DNA from: Spinellus fusiger
Taxonomy: Eukaryota; Mucoromycota; Mucoromycetes; Mucorales; Phycomycetaceae
DNA: 64,000 bases
Direction of reading: 5' to 3'
Assembly (NCBI GenBank): GCA_025094145.1
Contig: JALLLS010000040.1
Location: 62,001-126,000, forward strand
The stretch's first letter is position 1. The number at the start of each line of letters is the position of its first letter. The notes under the pieces were generated by a model that saw only the letters and a list, made by a program, of their open reading frames with translations, did no database searches and had not been told where the DNA came from. Positions 32,671-43,943 of this stretch are shown here, piece after piece. Position numbers and translations under genes: made by a program.

Positions 32671-35600
32671 GCTATTCAATAGATAAACACTTGTCGTTGT
32701 CTTTCTATGAATGAATCTATAGGAATAATGAATGTAAGATTTTATACTCATTATTAAACTCAATTTCATGAGAGAGTGGTACGACCACGACACATGATGT
32801 ACACCAACGAACTAATAGCAAGTAGAAAGGCACCGACTGACCTACATACGTATGCCAAATTGTTTTTTTTTATGTTCTTATTCTCTTTACCTATCCATTT
32901 TATATGTTAAGTTGTTTGTTTTACTGGTATTTCTTATGGAACCCATTGAATTTATTATGAAAAGCCATTGTCTGGTGTATCAGATGCAGTAGGATCGGAT
33001 GAAATTAGTATTGTTGATAACAGTAGGTCCTGGATAATGTGGCCTAGTTTAGACATGTGAGAGCATCGTTGAGTCACTGGATCATCGATAGAGTTATTCA
33101 GTCTGTAACTGGTAAGCTTCTATTCTTTTCTACCTCTGTAGGAGTCACTCAATCATAGGTCTTTAAAGAGAACTCGGGGGAGGATAATGAGATAAGCAAC
33201 CTTCGCTGTGTTGTTATTGTCTATTTTGGTCTTGATAATAACTTTTAGTTTGTCTATCTATGAGACAGATTATAGTGAACACATCTTTTGTACTATGGGT
33301 TATATTTAAGATTTAATATTTAAGGAAAATACTAGAAAAGAGCGTGAAAAAGGAATACAACCTTCATATGTAGTGATCTACAAAAGACAGACTAGTTTTA
33401 TTTTAAGTAGTCTATATTGGAGATATTCTTAAATATTTAAAAGATTATTATTCCAGGTCCACTGTATTAAATCCTATTATTACTTTTATTGTTTTTGTTC
33501 TTGATCTCATCCTTTATTTTGTTATCACTGTCAATACTCTTATTACTAATCTTATCATTAACATTACCCTTTTATTGTCGTTAATATGAATAGAATAGAA
33601 TAGAATATAAATAAATCCCTAGAATATACAGTACTAATACTACTAGACATTATAATATCTAGTAATGACAAAATCGAATAAGATACACTTCATTATCACT
33701 TTTTAGATAGTTAGCCTGTAGCATGGGGTTTCTGTCAGTTAGTCAACCGAATCTCCAGTGATCACTGGGGAAGGAGAAGGATGGGGAATGAACCAGAAGG
33801 CTTGGACCTTTTCTTGGTTCTAGGTGTATCTTTATGTTCTCTTTTGTTCTATCTACAAAAGCACTATGAGAGGGTACTATTTTCCCTTGGAGACAATTCC
33901 CAAGTTGAGATTTAATATTATGAATGTTGTGTGTATCTTTGTGCTTTCATAGATAGAGATTTGTTGAGCATTTAATCATTTGATTGGAGTGTAAGACGCA
34001 TATTGACAGTCATTATATTTCAGTGGGCTGCTGTTGTAAACCAGATTTTACAAAACAGGTGAACACTCATACTTCCAACTATTATCACGTAAAGACATTG
34101 ATTATTATTATTCTGATAGGACTGTTATCTGAAGGACTTGCCACAGTTTCCCATAAAAACTAAATTTATGTAAGAATCTTAAATTGCTTCTACAAGCATG
34201 TTGTATCTCCTTTAATTTATTTATATTTTGTTGATTAGGTAACATTTTTGGTTTAGATATATATATATATATACATATATATATACAATAATAAAGAAGG
34301 AATAAACAGCCTTTAACACCATTGAACAATGCCATATACTACTTATCATTTATCAGTATAGTGGTGTCATTCATGGCTTCTTGGGTTCAAAGGTATTTTG
34401 TTTAGTTAAGGCACGATTCACTCTATTCTTTTTATTTTATTTTACTTGTTTGTTATCCTTTTATACTTCTATTCTACTTTGATTAATAATAATAATAATA
34501 ATAATAATAGCAACAGTAAAGATCTAGTCACTGCATTCAAACACGCTACGGCTCATCATAGATGCTTCATCTCATACTAACAGTTTTATGGCTGTTTATT
34601 TATTTATTTTAAATATTTACTAACTGCTAACTTGTCGCTTTTAATATCTTTATATCTTATATTAAATTAGCCTCATCCACTCTCTATGACTTGTTACAAT
34701 AGACATACATCTGTTGAATTATTTCTTAATTAAATAAAAGGCTCACAATTTAATGTACATAATCTATTAATAACCTTCTCTCTTTTCATTTGCTTGATAA
34801 CTCTCTTTTACATACGTCCTTATTATAGAACCTTTGTAATGATCATCCGCTTAAATTGTTATGACAATGAATAGATGACTCTAGAATCACCTGCTGTCAT
34901 GAAAGTATGTGTAAATTTCAACACCATGGCTAGAAGGTCTTTTTCTGTGACTCTATGGACTATTTCATTATCTTATGACTAGAGAAGGTGGATGTAGGGA
35001 GGGTGTAAACAAGTGAATATGATTACTAGATTTAGAATCGTTGGTTAGATCTATATCAAGAGACACACCAAACATCATCCACAAGTAGATGCTACAGTAC
35101 GATAAGATATGATATGAATTTATAGAAAGTAGATACATTTTATCTGGCTGGCTAATAATAAGAATAAGAATAAGAATGCAGATAAGGATGAATAGCTATG
35201 TTTTAGTTTCATTAGTAGATAAGAGTAGCGTATGGGTCTGTTCATAGGCAATCATTTGGACTTGAAATGTGAGCTATTCACAAGTCTTTTCTATTTTTTC
35301 AAGTGTAGTACGAATAAAGAACAGAATATCATTTCTTTATTACAATGGAATAAACACATAATCCAAACAGTGGACATGATGAGTATAGTTAAATGATGTG
35401 CATCTGTCCGTATTCTTTTATCTGTTCTCCCATTCACTATCCCTTGACAAGACAATAATAGTTTATGCATCTTGTTTGAGAGTGTACCCTCTATACTTTT
35501 CAAACAACTCTTTTTCATATCACAATGTAAGCCTGGCTAAGGAACTTTCTTTTTTGTATGGAAGTCAGTGACTTTTATATATATATATTTACACGTACAC

Positions 35601-35709
35601 TGGCTAAGAAGCAAACAAACAAACAAACAAACAAACAAAGCATGTGTTACAGAGCATTCACTCGTATTGTTTTGCCGCTCGTGGTCCTGTACTAAGAGTA
35701 GAGTCCTTA
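32671..35709. other. 3 kb AT-rich region without a supported gene
   Basis: No frame with conserved motifs or splice-consistent exons was found. It contains (TA)n near 34255-34285, AAT runs near 34485-34508, and a five-fold AAACA run near 35615-35638. Presumably decayed repeats and the IRG promoter. Confidence 0.5.
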
Positions 35710-36713
35710 CACACCAGGAGGTCTTTAGGATATAAAAGGAAATAGTCGAAATACAATTGTTTAAAAATGACGGATTTGAAAAGGTGTGAAAATAAAGTGA
35801 TGTATTCATGTTAGTTTTTATTTATTTAAAAACTATGTTGATTTACCTGTAAATATCTGAATCCCGAAGGAAACCACTTTCGATGTGGCGATATATGATA
35901 TGAATGCATCAAAGAGTATCTATGCTTCTCGACAGAAAGGAACTGATCTGTGGCGACCATTCAAAGCCTCTTCTGCAATTGTATAGATATTCTTTGATGC
36001 ATTCACATTTCTGTTCCAAACAATTCCGCAACTTTGGCAAGCGTGGATAGTGTTGAAATTCACTAATACCTCAGTGAGAATATTTGTGTTATAAGTATGG
36101 CAGATCCTGAAAACAAAAATAAGAGTAACTGTTAGAAGAGCTTTTCATCTGGGCTTGAGCTCATTGTAATCCATAAGGCATAGTACTGACTCTTCTTCCA
36201 ATAGATAAAACATGGCTTATTATTCCCAAGACAAGTATTAAGCACAAGGTAAGCATACTATCTCTCTTATTGAATTATTACTAATACACTCTTCTGTTAT
36301 TAGATAAGTTAAGACTCTTTCTCAAGTCAGTCCCAGGTGGTCTTCTTCCTTCTATACTGTCTAAGGTGTCTAGGCTGTCTAGGGTATACTCCTGAGCATA
36401 GTTATCTATCTCCCAAGAACAAAGCACAGGGCTTTTAGGGTGTATATTCTGTTGCTATGAAGGAATATGCCTAGAACAGCAGTGGCTATAGTAATAGTAT
36501 AGTATTGGCTACAGTATTATAATAAATAATTTTATCCATAAACAATATATTTTACTGATAATACAATTTGATATTGAGGTATCCACAAAAAGAAATAATA
36601 ATTTGGATACGCAAACCTTTTGATTTTAAATACAGTTCCATAAAAGGCAGATTTTTGTAATGTAAAAGGAAGGAGATATCAGCGCTTAAAGGCCAGAAAA
36701 ATCTCCTGGTGTG
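35710..36713 (-). mobile_element. Fanzor-derived TIR element, copy B (complete, 1004 bp)
   Basis: Ends CACACCAGGAGGTCTTTAGG and, inverted, CACACCAGGAGATTTTTCTG, flanked by TA at 35708-35709 and 36714-36715. Uninterrupted and near-collinear with copy A, with long stretches identical (for example 36120-36500 against 22340-22720). Content on the minus strand: about 600 bp non-coding, then the Fanzor C-terminal exon (36106-35920), then about 210 bp of 3' sequence. The TA target and Tc1-style structure suggest movement by a mariner-type transposase supplied in trans. Confidence 0.88.
35920..36106 (-). pseudogene. C-terminal exon of a Fanzor (TnpB-like) nuclease, isolated
   Basis: Same frame as in copy A: ICHTYNTNILTEVLVNFNTI, then HACQSCGIVWNRNVNASKNI, ending GRHRSVPFCREA and TAG. 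The RuvC-III Asp of the WNRDVNA box is again Asn. The frame is preceded by TTTTGTTTTCAG, a good splice acceptor, so it was once the last exon of a longer gene. No stop interrupts it even though the rest of the gene is gone. Confidence 0.78.
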
Positions 36714-36940
36714 TAGACCTTGACTGAGAATGGAATGGCTATGACTGAGTAGTAGTGCGGAAAGAAACTAACTCTACCAATCTATGGACTCTTCTTTGAT
36801 ATTATACTCCCTTATCTAGTATGAGAAACCATTCATATAATAATGCCTTTATTTTATTAGGTAGATTCTCAAAGTATAATTGCTCTTTATATTAATATAT
36901 TTTATTACTATAATAATATATTTATGATAAGCAGCATGGC

Positions 36941-38068
36941 CTAACGAAACTCAAAATTTTCAAAATAGGGTTTTCCAATATGCTCTAGTGTTAATGCTTG
37001 GTATCTATAGCATACATCAGCTTTTGTGATTCTGTTGATGGAGGTGTACTTATTTATCAAGAAAGAAGGGCTTACCGCTCAGTATTAATATGGTAGTAAT
37101 AGAACCCAGTGATATTGTTTGTTGACCTCTTGTAGACAATATAGTAAAAGCCTGCAAAACTTGCTCCATCGATAGTACTGACACGATGATTAGGCACTAA
37201 GAATCTCTCTTTCCATCTCATGTAGACTACATCGCTGTCAATAGGATCATAGATGGTGTCTTCACGATGAAAACAGTGAATATAGGGCTTAAATGATTCA
37301 AATAACTCCTACAAAACATCAACTATAATGAATAGAGTGTTTTCTATTTCTCTCTCTATATTTTAATTCTTTAGATAAGAAGAGATTACCCAATGTTGAC
37401 GGTCAGTGTCTTGAGTTGCTTGCCATTTGCGTGTTAAGAATGAATACTTTGGTCCAATGATTTCACCTTCAAAATAAGTCTGTTGCATAGATGCACTGTA
37501 AGCCCAATGTATTGATGTTTCTATGCTTCCATAATGTTTTCTTGGAATTTGAAGGGGTCCTACCGTTAATTCTGGGAGCTCAGAGGTAAGACCTTTAATA
37601 TAGAGATAGCCACATACTGTACTCTCCTTGACATTGACTTGCTGAAAGAGACAAAAGAGGAAGAGTTAGATGATTCTTATAGGACGTACTTTTTGTTGCT
37701 TTTTCTTTTTCTTTTTTCTTTTTTCTTTCTCCCTTGAGTCTACGTACCTGCAATTCCACCATCACTTCATATTTATTGTCTCCGCATTTCTGTTCACCTT
37801 TGAATTGTGAACCACTGTAAAGAGACCCGAGTTTGGTATTGGGTAGTCGTTTGTCTGAAATATCAACCCAGGGCTCGTCTTCTTTTCTGTGGGTTAGGAG
37901 TTTATCGATGGGTTGCCCAAGGTCTTTTCTGTGTAGCTTGGTGTGTTTTTGACAGTAGGTGCGCTTGCTTGGTAATGTTGCATGAGCACAATGACTGCAC
38001 CATGACAATTTTCCTATCTCTCTGACTTCACCTACAGAAGATGGAAGAGTACTCGCTGGAATAGGCAT
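36941..38068 (-). CDS. gid4: GID4/VID24 substrate receptor of the GID/CTLH ubiquitin ligase
   Basis: Recognises N-terminal proline degrons, for example on gluconeogenic enzymes, and brings them to the GID E3 ligase. Five exons: 38068-37748, 37641-37564, 37479-37390, 37308-37076, 37004-36941, 261 residues. Core motifs are [98 protein letters not shown], and the end [20 protein letters not shown], which parallels the C-terminus of GID4. A short Cys/His cluster near the N-terminus ([20 protein letters not shown]) is an unusual addition and could bind zinc. Confidence 0.92.
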
Positions 38069-39775
38069 GAAAGAAAAATGAGGGAGAGAAGAAGGAAAGG
38101 AGAGAAATGAATCATGTTTTCTATAGACGCATGAATTAATGACTGTGTTAACGCAGTGTTCTCAAGACAGAATAAAGAATTTTTTTTTTTAAAAAAAAAA
38201 GTTAACACTGCTATTATATAAACACGAGTTGAACTAGTGAAGTGGATAGAAATAAGACTCTACTGCCATCTAATGCTGTCTACTGCTGTCTACTGCCATC
38301 TACTGCCATCTACTGCCATCTACTACTGTCTACTGCTGTCTATTGATAGGAGGGTGTAGATAGAGTAGGAATCCACTCATCATTCCACTTTGTATTGAGC
38401 ATGGACTCTCTTCGCGTCTGACGTATGTGTCTTGTTATGCATACAGAACTACTGTGTAAAGCTTAAAAGGGTAAAATAAGTACGTTTCTGTCATTGATGC
38501 AGGTCCATAGTCTTATTGGAGGGATATATTTGCCTCGTTGTAGTAGCATAAGAACCTAATTTCCAGGAGAGAACTCTATGCATAAAAGAGTATCAACAAA
38601 AGAATAAAGGTCAAAGATGAGACATAACAGAATAGACTGTACCCTATGGATAATAATAATAAAATAACTATAAAGGCAGGTCTTCTTTTGACAATCAAAG
38701 TGTAAGGGGGAAAGAAGGGTATTGTATTGAGGAGATGTCCCTGAATCAACAAGAGAAAAACAGCAACCTTAATGGCACTGGCACTGGCACTGGCATTGCC
38801 CCTACTCTCACCCTTCTGTTTTACCAGTGAATACTAAAGATTTGTATTCTTTACCACTGTATTAATATAAATATATCAAAAGGCTAAAAAGGGGGTTGGC
38901 ATAATGCTATATCTAATAAAGGCTTATTCAATAGTACATCCATCTACCACTAATAACAGTATAGTTTGTAACTATGTCCATCTGAGTGGGCTTTATGCAT
39001 TGAAAACACAAATACCTACACCTTCATTCTGTGTTACTCATAGGCATGGATTTTATGACTTTCATCCGTGTCTATCTTTTCCTGGAAACACTCCAGGATG
39101 GTCTTTTTAAGGTTGATCTACTCTCTTTAAGACAGATACGTTTTGGTAGAATAAACTATCTGTGGAGTGTCTACTCTCCTTATGAATTGTTTCTTTAAAA
39201 GAAAGAATGGAAACAAGACAGCTCTATTTTCTACAGATAAGAACATCAATGTTGAAAAGATAGAAAGAAACGCTAATGTAACATCGTCTGCATTGACTAA
39301 TGATATGCAATTATTTGTTCTAGTGTTAGTCCGGCCTCTTTATTTTTATTATTATGATTTACTATTGCTTCCTTGGTTTAATGCTCAGATACATATCAAA
39401 TAGCTTGTAATGGATACACTGAATAGTGGCACATGTTTCTAGAAGAGTTTATAATTAATAATAAGAATGAAGACTCAAGCAAAGAACAAAATGGAAAAAG
39501 AAAAAGACACAAAAAATAATTGAAAGCAAAGACTGTGAATAATATAATAGGTGGGATGAGATAATAAACAGGGGTAAAAAGTGAGAAGTTAGGCTACAGG
39601 GATATTTCCTTTTTCTTTCTAATCCTTAATCATTAAAAAGGGACAAATTACACTACTTGTACAATAATAATAATGATAATAAAAATAATAAAAAAACATT
39701 GACAACAAAACATGTCGAATCCAACAAACAAAGAAAAATAAAGAATTCACTTCTATCTCTTCTTGGTCCAATCCA
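38069..39775. other. Intergenic region with short tandem repeats
   Basis: Upstream of GID4. Holds an A/T palindrome near 38180-38200, the 10-bp tandem repeat at 38261-38340 and AT-rich sequence. Weak open frames at 38904-39110 and 39167-39403 show no motifs or codon signature. No gene supported. Confidence 0.5.
38261..38340. repeat. 10-bp tandem repeat, about eight units
   Basis: Units of TACTGCCATC and TACTGCTGTC alternate in blocks without spacers. A simple satellite; it has no spacer structure and is not a CRISPR array. Confidence 0.92.
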
Positions 39776-40426
39776 TCAAGCAAAAACAAGAGCAATAGCA
39801 CCAGCCAATGCAACACCCATAGTACTCAGTGTCAATGAAGAGGCAGAGCTACCAGCCTTCTGACCAGAGGCATTGGCAGACAGAACATTGGTGGTGCCAG
39901 CAGCAGCAGCAGCATTGCTAGTGGGTTGAGTAGAGGGGGCATGGCCAACGACACTAGAAGCACTGCTGCCATTAGCTCCAGCAGGCACAACAGCATCTCC
40001 CTTGTAAAAGTTTTTGTTTGTGCAGGCACCGACACTTGTTACATTATAAGACTTTTGGAGGATAGGAAGAACACGTAGGGCAATATCAACAGTAGAGTTG
40101 TACAAATCGTGCTCAAGAGAAACGCCACCCACAGTAGCAGTGGCTGCATCTTGAGCCCACTGAGTGACATTGCTATAGATCCAATCTCTGTTGTAGGTAG
40201 TGTCGAAGCTTGCCTAAAATAGGGACATGAAAGAATGAGTATTCTATTTCTTAGTGTAGATAGGGGTGGTAATGATGACTTACAGCCCAATCTTTACTGT
40301 CATGGTTCCAGATGATAGGAATAAATCCAAGAGCCTTGGCTACATCACGGACACGGTTATCAATGTCACCGTAGGGCTATTAGTATTAACAGAAATAAAG
40401 ATAAAGGTTTAGTATAAATGATGATG

Positions 40427-40466
<40 letters not shown>

Positions 40467-41188
40467 GTAAATAATACTTACAGGTCTGAAGTAAATGGGA
40501 GAAACACCGATGACTTCTTTGATAATTTGCTCATTCCATTTGAGCTCACCAACAATTTGTTCATTGGTCAAACTGGTCATGTAGCTGTGAGACCAGGTGT
40601 GCATGGCAATATCGTGTCCAGATTTATAAGCACGCATAACATATTCAGGGTACTTGTTGACTTGGCCACCCACCATGAAGAAAGTGGCTTTGGTCTTTGT
40701 CTGATCCAATAGATCATAGAGGGGAGGACTGTATTGAGAAGGTCCATCGTCGTAGGTAATACCCCACTGGCCCTTGGGGCATTGAGAAATATCCTCAGGA
40801 CCAAGACATTGTGTGAAGGTCCAATCGCAGTAAGGATCACCGGCGATCATGGAAGCAGCAGCTATAATAATACAAGTATAAATCATTAGTAAAAAGATGT
40901 AACTACTAGGCATTGTATTGGACATAATTTATCACCATGTTGGTAGAAATCATTCCTTGCCAATAATAAACAATTAAAGATAACACACTTACTCTTTCCA
41001 CCAGTAACATTGTAGACAGGTGCTGGTGAAATCTTTACATTTTTGATCAATTCAAGCCATTCTGGTTTGGGAGGAGGACTAGAGCCAATAGCAGGATACA
41101 CTTCAGAAAACTTAAAGGTGCTGGTTGTCTGCGCACTGGCAAGAGAAAGAGCAACAGTGGCAAAAAAAAAGAGTTTGGAAATCATCAA
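39776..41188 (-). CDS. Chitin deacetylase (CE4), secreted, probably GPI-anchored
   Basis: Removes acetyl groups from nascent chitin to give chitosan, a main wall polymer in Mucorales. Exons 41188-40993, 40861-40482, 40376-40284, 40213-39776 give 368 residues. A signal peptide (ISKLFFFATVALSLASA) is followed by a NodB domain with all five motifs: TYDDGPS, HTWSHSYM, YFRPPYGDIDNR (across the splice), NHDSKDW and SLEHD. The catalytic Asp pair (DD) and the zinc His pair (HxxxH as HTWSH) are intact. The C-terminus is Ser/Ala/Thr-rich and ends in a hydrophobic stretch (LSTMGVALAGAIALVFA) typical of a GPI signal. Intron 2 contains a long AAT run. Confidence 0.95.
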
Positions 41189-42849
41189 AAGGATTGAGTA
41201 ATAAGGATAGAAAATGACGAATCGATTCTATGGTAAGGAAGAAAACAAGTAAGTACCTTTTATACTTCTTTTCTTTTCTTTTTTTATCTCCTCTTTGCAA
41301 GGATAAAACCTGGTAAATTCAGTGTATCTATATTTGAGGTAGTGTACAACGTGTAGACTCAAGCAATACAAAAAATTATTGGAGTAGAGTAGGACAAGAT
41401 AATAATACGCAAACCGCCATTGATCTTTCTAGCGTGGTGGATGTCCTGATTTTAGCTCTATTTGGCTAGTGTTGTATATGAGTATAAATTATGCCTTCAA
41501 TATGCCTCTCCGCTGCAGACAGACCCTCCTTGCTGGAGGAGCTACGTGAGCAACAGTGAAAGGCAACAGCCACAGAGTCCTGTTTCCATGTAGTGATCTA
41601 TCTCTCTTTCACATGTCTATATTTATCTAAATAACACTATAGAAATAAAGTATTCAATTATAGTAGATAGAGAGTCACTTTGGTCTTCTCATTAGCAGTT
41701 GACTGTCTATTAGTTGTTAAGGACAGTTTAATTTGTTCATACCAAAATTAACTATCTATGTTGCATTATTATAATAAATCTAGTCCTTCTGTTCTTTTCG
41801 ATTTACTTGATAATATTACTGTAAAATTGCTGTTTCATACAGTCAATCCATTTCGAGTTCAGTACATATAGGACAGAATATCAAGAAAGCTCTTTTCTGC
41901 TTTTATTTTTGGAAATCTTCCTTTTAGTGATCACTCAGCCAATCTTTTTTTTCTTTCTCTATAGCCGTCCTATAGATTCACTGTAGTCAGAAAAGTACAA
42001 ATAATGTAACTGTGGGCTTGACACTATCCTAAAGTCATTCACTCTTTTTTTTCTTATTTTATATGATTTTATAGTTTTACAGTGTTGTATAAACTAAAGC
42101 CAAATAGTAACTCCTCTTCTCTGGCTGTTCTTGTAGTATTCTATGCAGACTTCTTTTACTAAGCCTAAGAAGACGGGCTTCTTCTGTACTACACCATGGT
42201 CAACATATTTATGTTGATATAGCACGTGTAGGCAGAGAGAAGAAGAATAGTTCTATTTTACTCCCACTCCTGAATATTTATATATATTAATATATATTAA
42301 TATATATATTTTTTCTAGAGACTCTCTATAAATGCCTGTCATGCCACTTGTCTTGTTCTTTTCTCGTTTTTCGTTTCTCGTTTCTTCTTCTTGTTCTTGT
42401 TCTTCTTGTGTTTCCTGCTTTCTTGCCTGTTTGCCTGCTTGCCTTTTTTTTCCATTCCTGCTGAGGATACAAGTTCAATAAAGTGAAATACAGCTCTACC
42501 TTTCTATCAATGTTAAAGTACAGATCAATTTATAAATTAAACATATTTTTAGTGTTGTACTTTCTCGACAGTTATATTTTCGTGGTTCGTGCTACGTTGT
42601 ACACATAGAGAAACGGGGTATTACATGAAAATGATGAACAGGAATGAATTGATAGAGGAGCCACCCCATTGCTTAGTATATAGTACTGACAAGACAATTG
42701 AAGGGAAGTAGAATAAGAAAAAATTATTATGTATGGATGATCATGGTATCAATTATATTATTATTATTATTTAGTTTTGGCTATTGGCTGTAGAATACTA
42801 TAGATATAAATGACAGTGATATTTATATTTAGTCATTGAGGATATTAAT

Positions 42850-42939
42850 ATTAATACTAATATTAATACTAATACTAATACTAATACTAATACTAATACT
42901 AATACTAATACTAATACTAATACTAATACTAATACTAAT
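42850..42939. repeat. (AATACT)n tandem repeat
   Basis: About fifteen head-to-tail copies of a six-base unit, nearly perfect in the centre. Confidence 0.93.
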
Positions 42940-43808
42940 TTCTGCATTCATCTTTGAGCCTGTACAATAATAATAGCAATAGCATTATCCACCCTTAGCT
43001 ATTTGGAATAATAGTGGTCGTAGTAATTGCTCATATAAATACCTAAAAGAGTATCAGTTACCACTATTTTAGTTTATTTGGTAATCTTATTCACGGTGTA
43101 ATTTTGTCTGCTATGATTAACTACAAAAAAATAATAGTTAATAGGAGCAAGCATTGAAAGTGCAAAAGGCAGGTACTCTAAAAGAGGGGAGGAGGGGGAT
43201 GCAGCTCTTGTAAGTAAGGGATCTTTCAGAAAAATCCATTTACACCTTCGTAGACAACACTATATCCTCCTACTTTCATGCCATGCCACTCCTAAAAAAA
43301 GTGTGTGAGGAGGGAAGAAGAAATAGAATGGGGAAGGGTTAGAGGTGCCACACTATTAGAGTTATATCTATATCAGCTCACTCTACATGTTTAAGCTTAT
43401 ATATTGGAAATACTTTTATGATTATAGTAATGATAGTCATGGACAATAATAAAGTTATCGGATCTTTCTGTATTCAAAGATATCCACTGTCCAAGAAACA
43501 GACTTGGAGTAGAGTGCTTCTGTTTATCTTGTGGTAATTCAACTCATTTGTAAATAGTACTATTTTTATAGCCCTCTGATTTGATTAAGAAATATATATT
43601 TATATATTCTGATCTGCTGAAGCTAGCCACATCATTATGGGTTCATAATGATGGGATTGTGTCCATCTCTCCAGAAATCTTCCTGGAAATAGTTATTATA
43701 GTGTGGTGCAAAATTAATTAGAATAACAACATGATTGTATGGATAGAGATGATAATCAATACATGATATTTCTTAAAAAGAGTGTCCATTTAAGGATATA
43801 CATGTTAT

Positions 43809-43926
43809 TTTGATATTTTGATATTTTATTATTTTATTATTTCACTATTTTATTATTTTATTATTTCACTATTTTATTATTTTATTATTTCACTATTTCA
43901 CTATTTCACTATTTTATTATTTTTAT
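43809..43926. repeat. Tandem repeat of ATTTTATTATTTCACT-like units
   Basis: Nested ATTTT, ATTATTTT and ATTTCACT words repeated over 118 bp, directly after the stop of the C12orf4-like gene, which is read from the other strand. It may lie in its 3' UTR. Confidence 0.88.
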
Positions 43927-43943
43927 TTGCTGTTAACATTACT

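Larger units (their letters stand above)
41189..43943. other. AT-rich intergenic region
   Basis: 2.7 kb with no supported gene. The left part is the chitin deacetylase promoter. Simple repeats are at 42850-42939 and 43809-43926. Pyrimidine-rich runs at 42350-42450. No transposon end was recognised. Confidence 0.5.

Noticed and set aside
34108..34335. 75-codon minus-strand frame with a Tyr/Ile run
   Set aside because: The run is the translated (TA)n microsatellite; nothing else supports it.
38261..38340. Regular repeats that could be mistaken for CRISPR
   Set aside because: Head-to-tail 10-bp units without spacers; eukaryotic context.
38904..39403. Two plus-strand frames of 68 and 78 codons
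   Set aside because: No motif, no promoter evidence, composition like the surrounding spacer.
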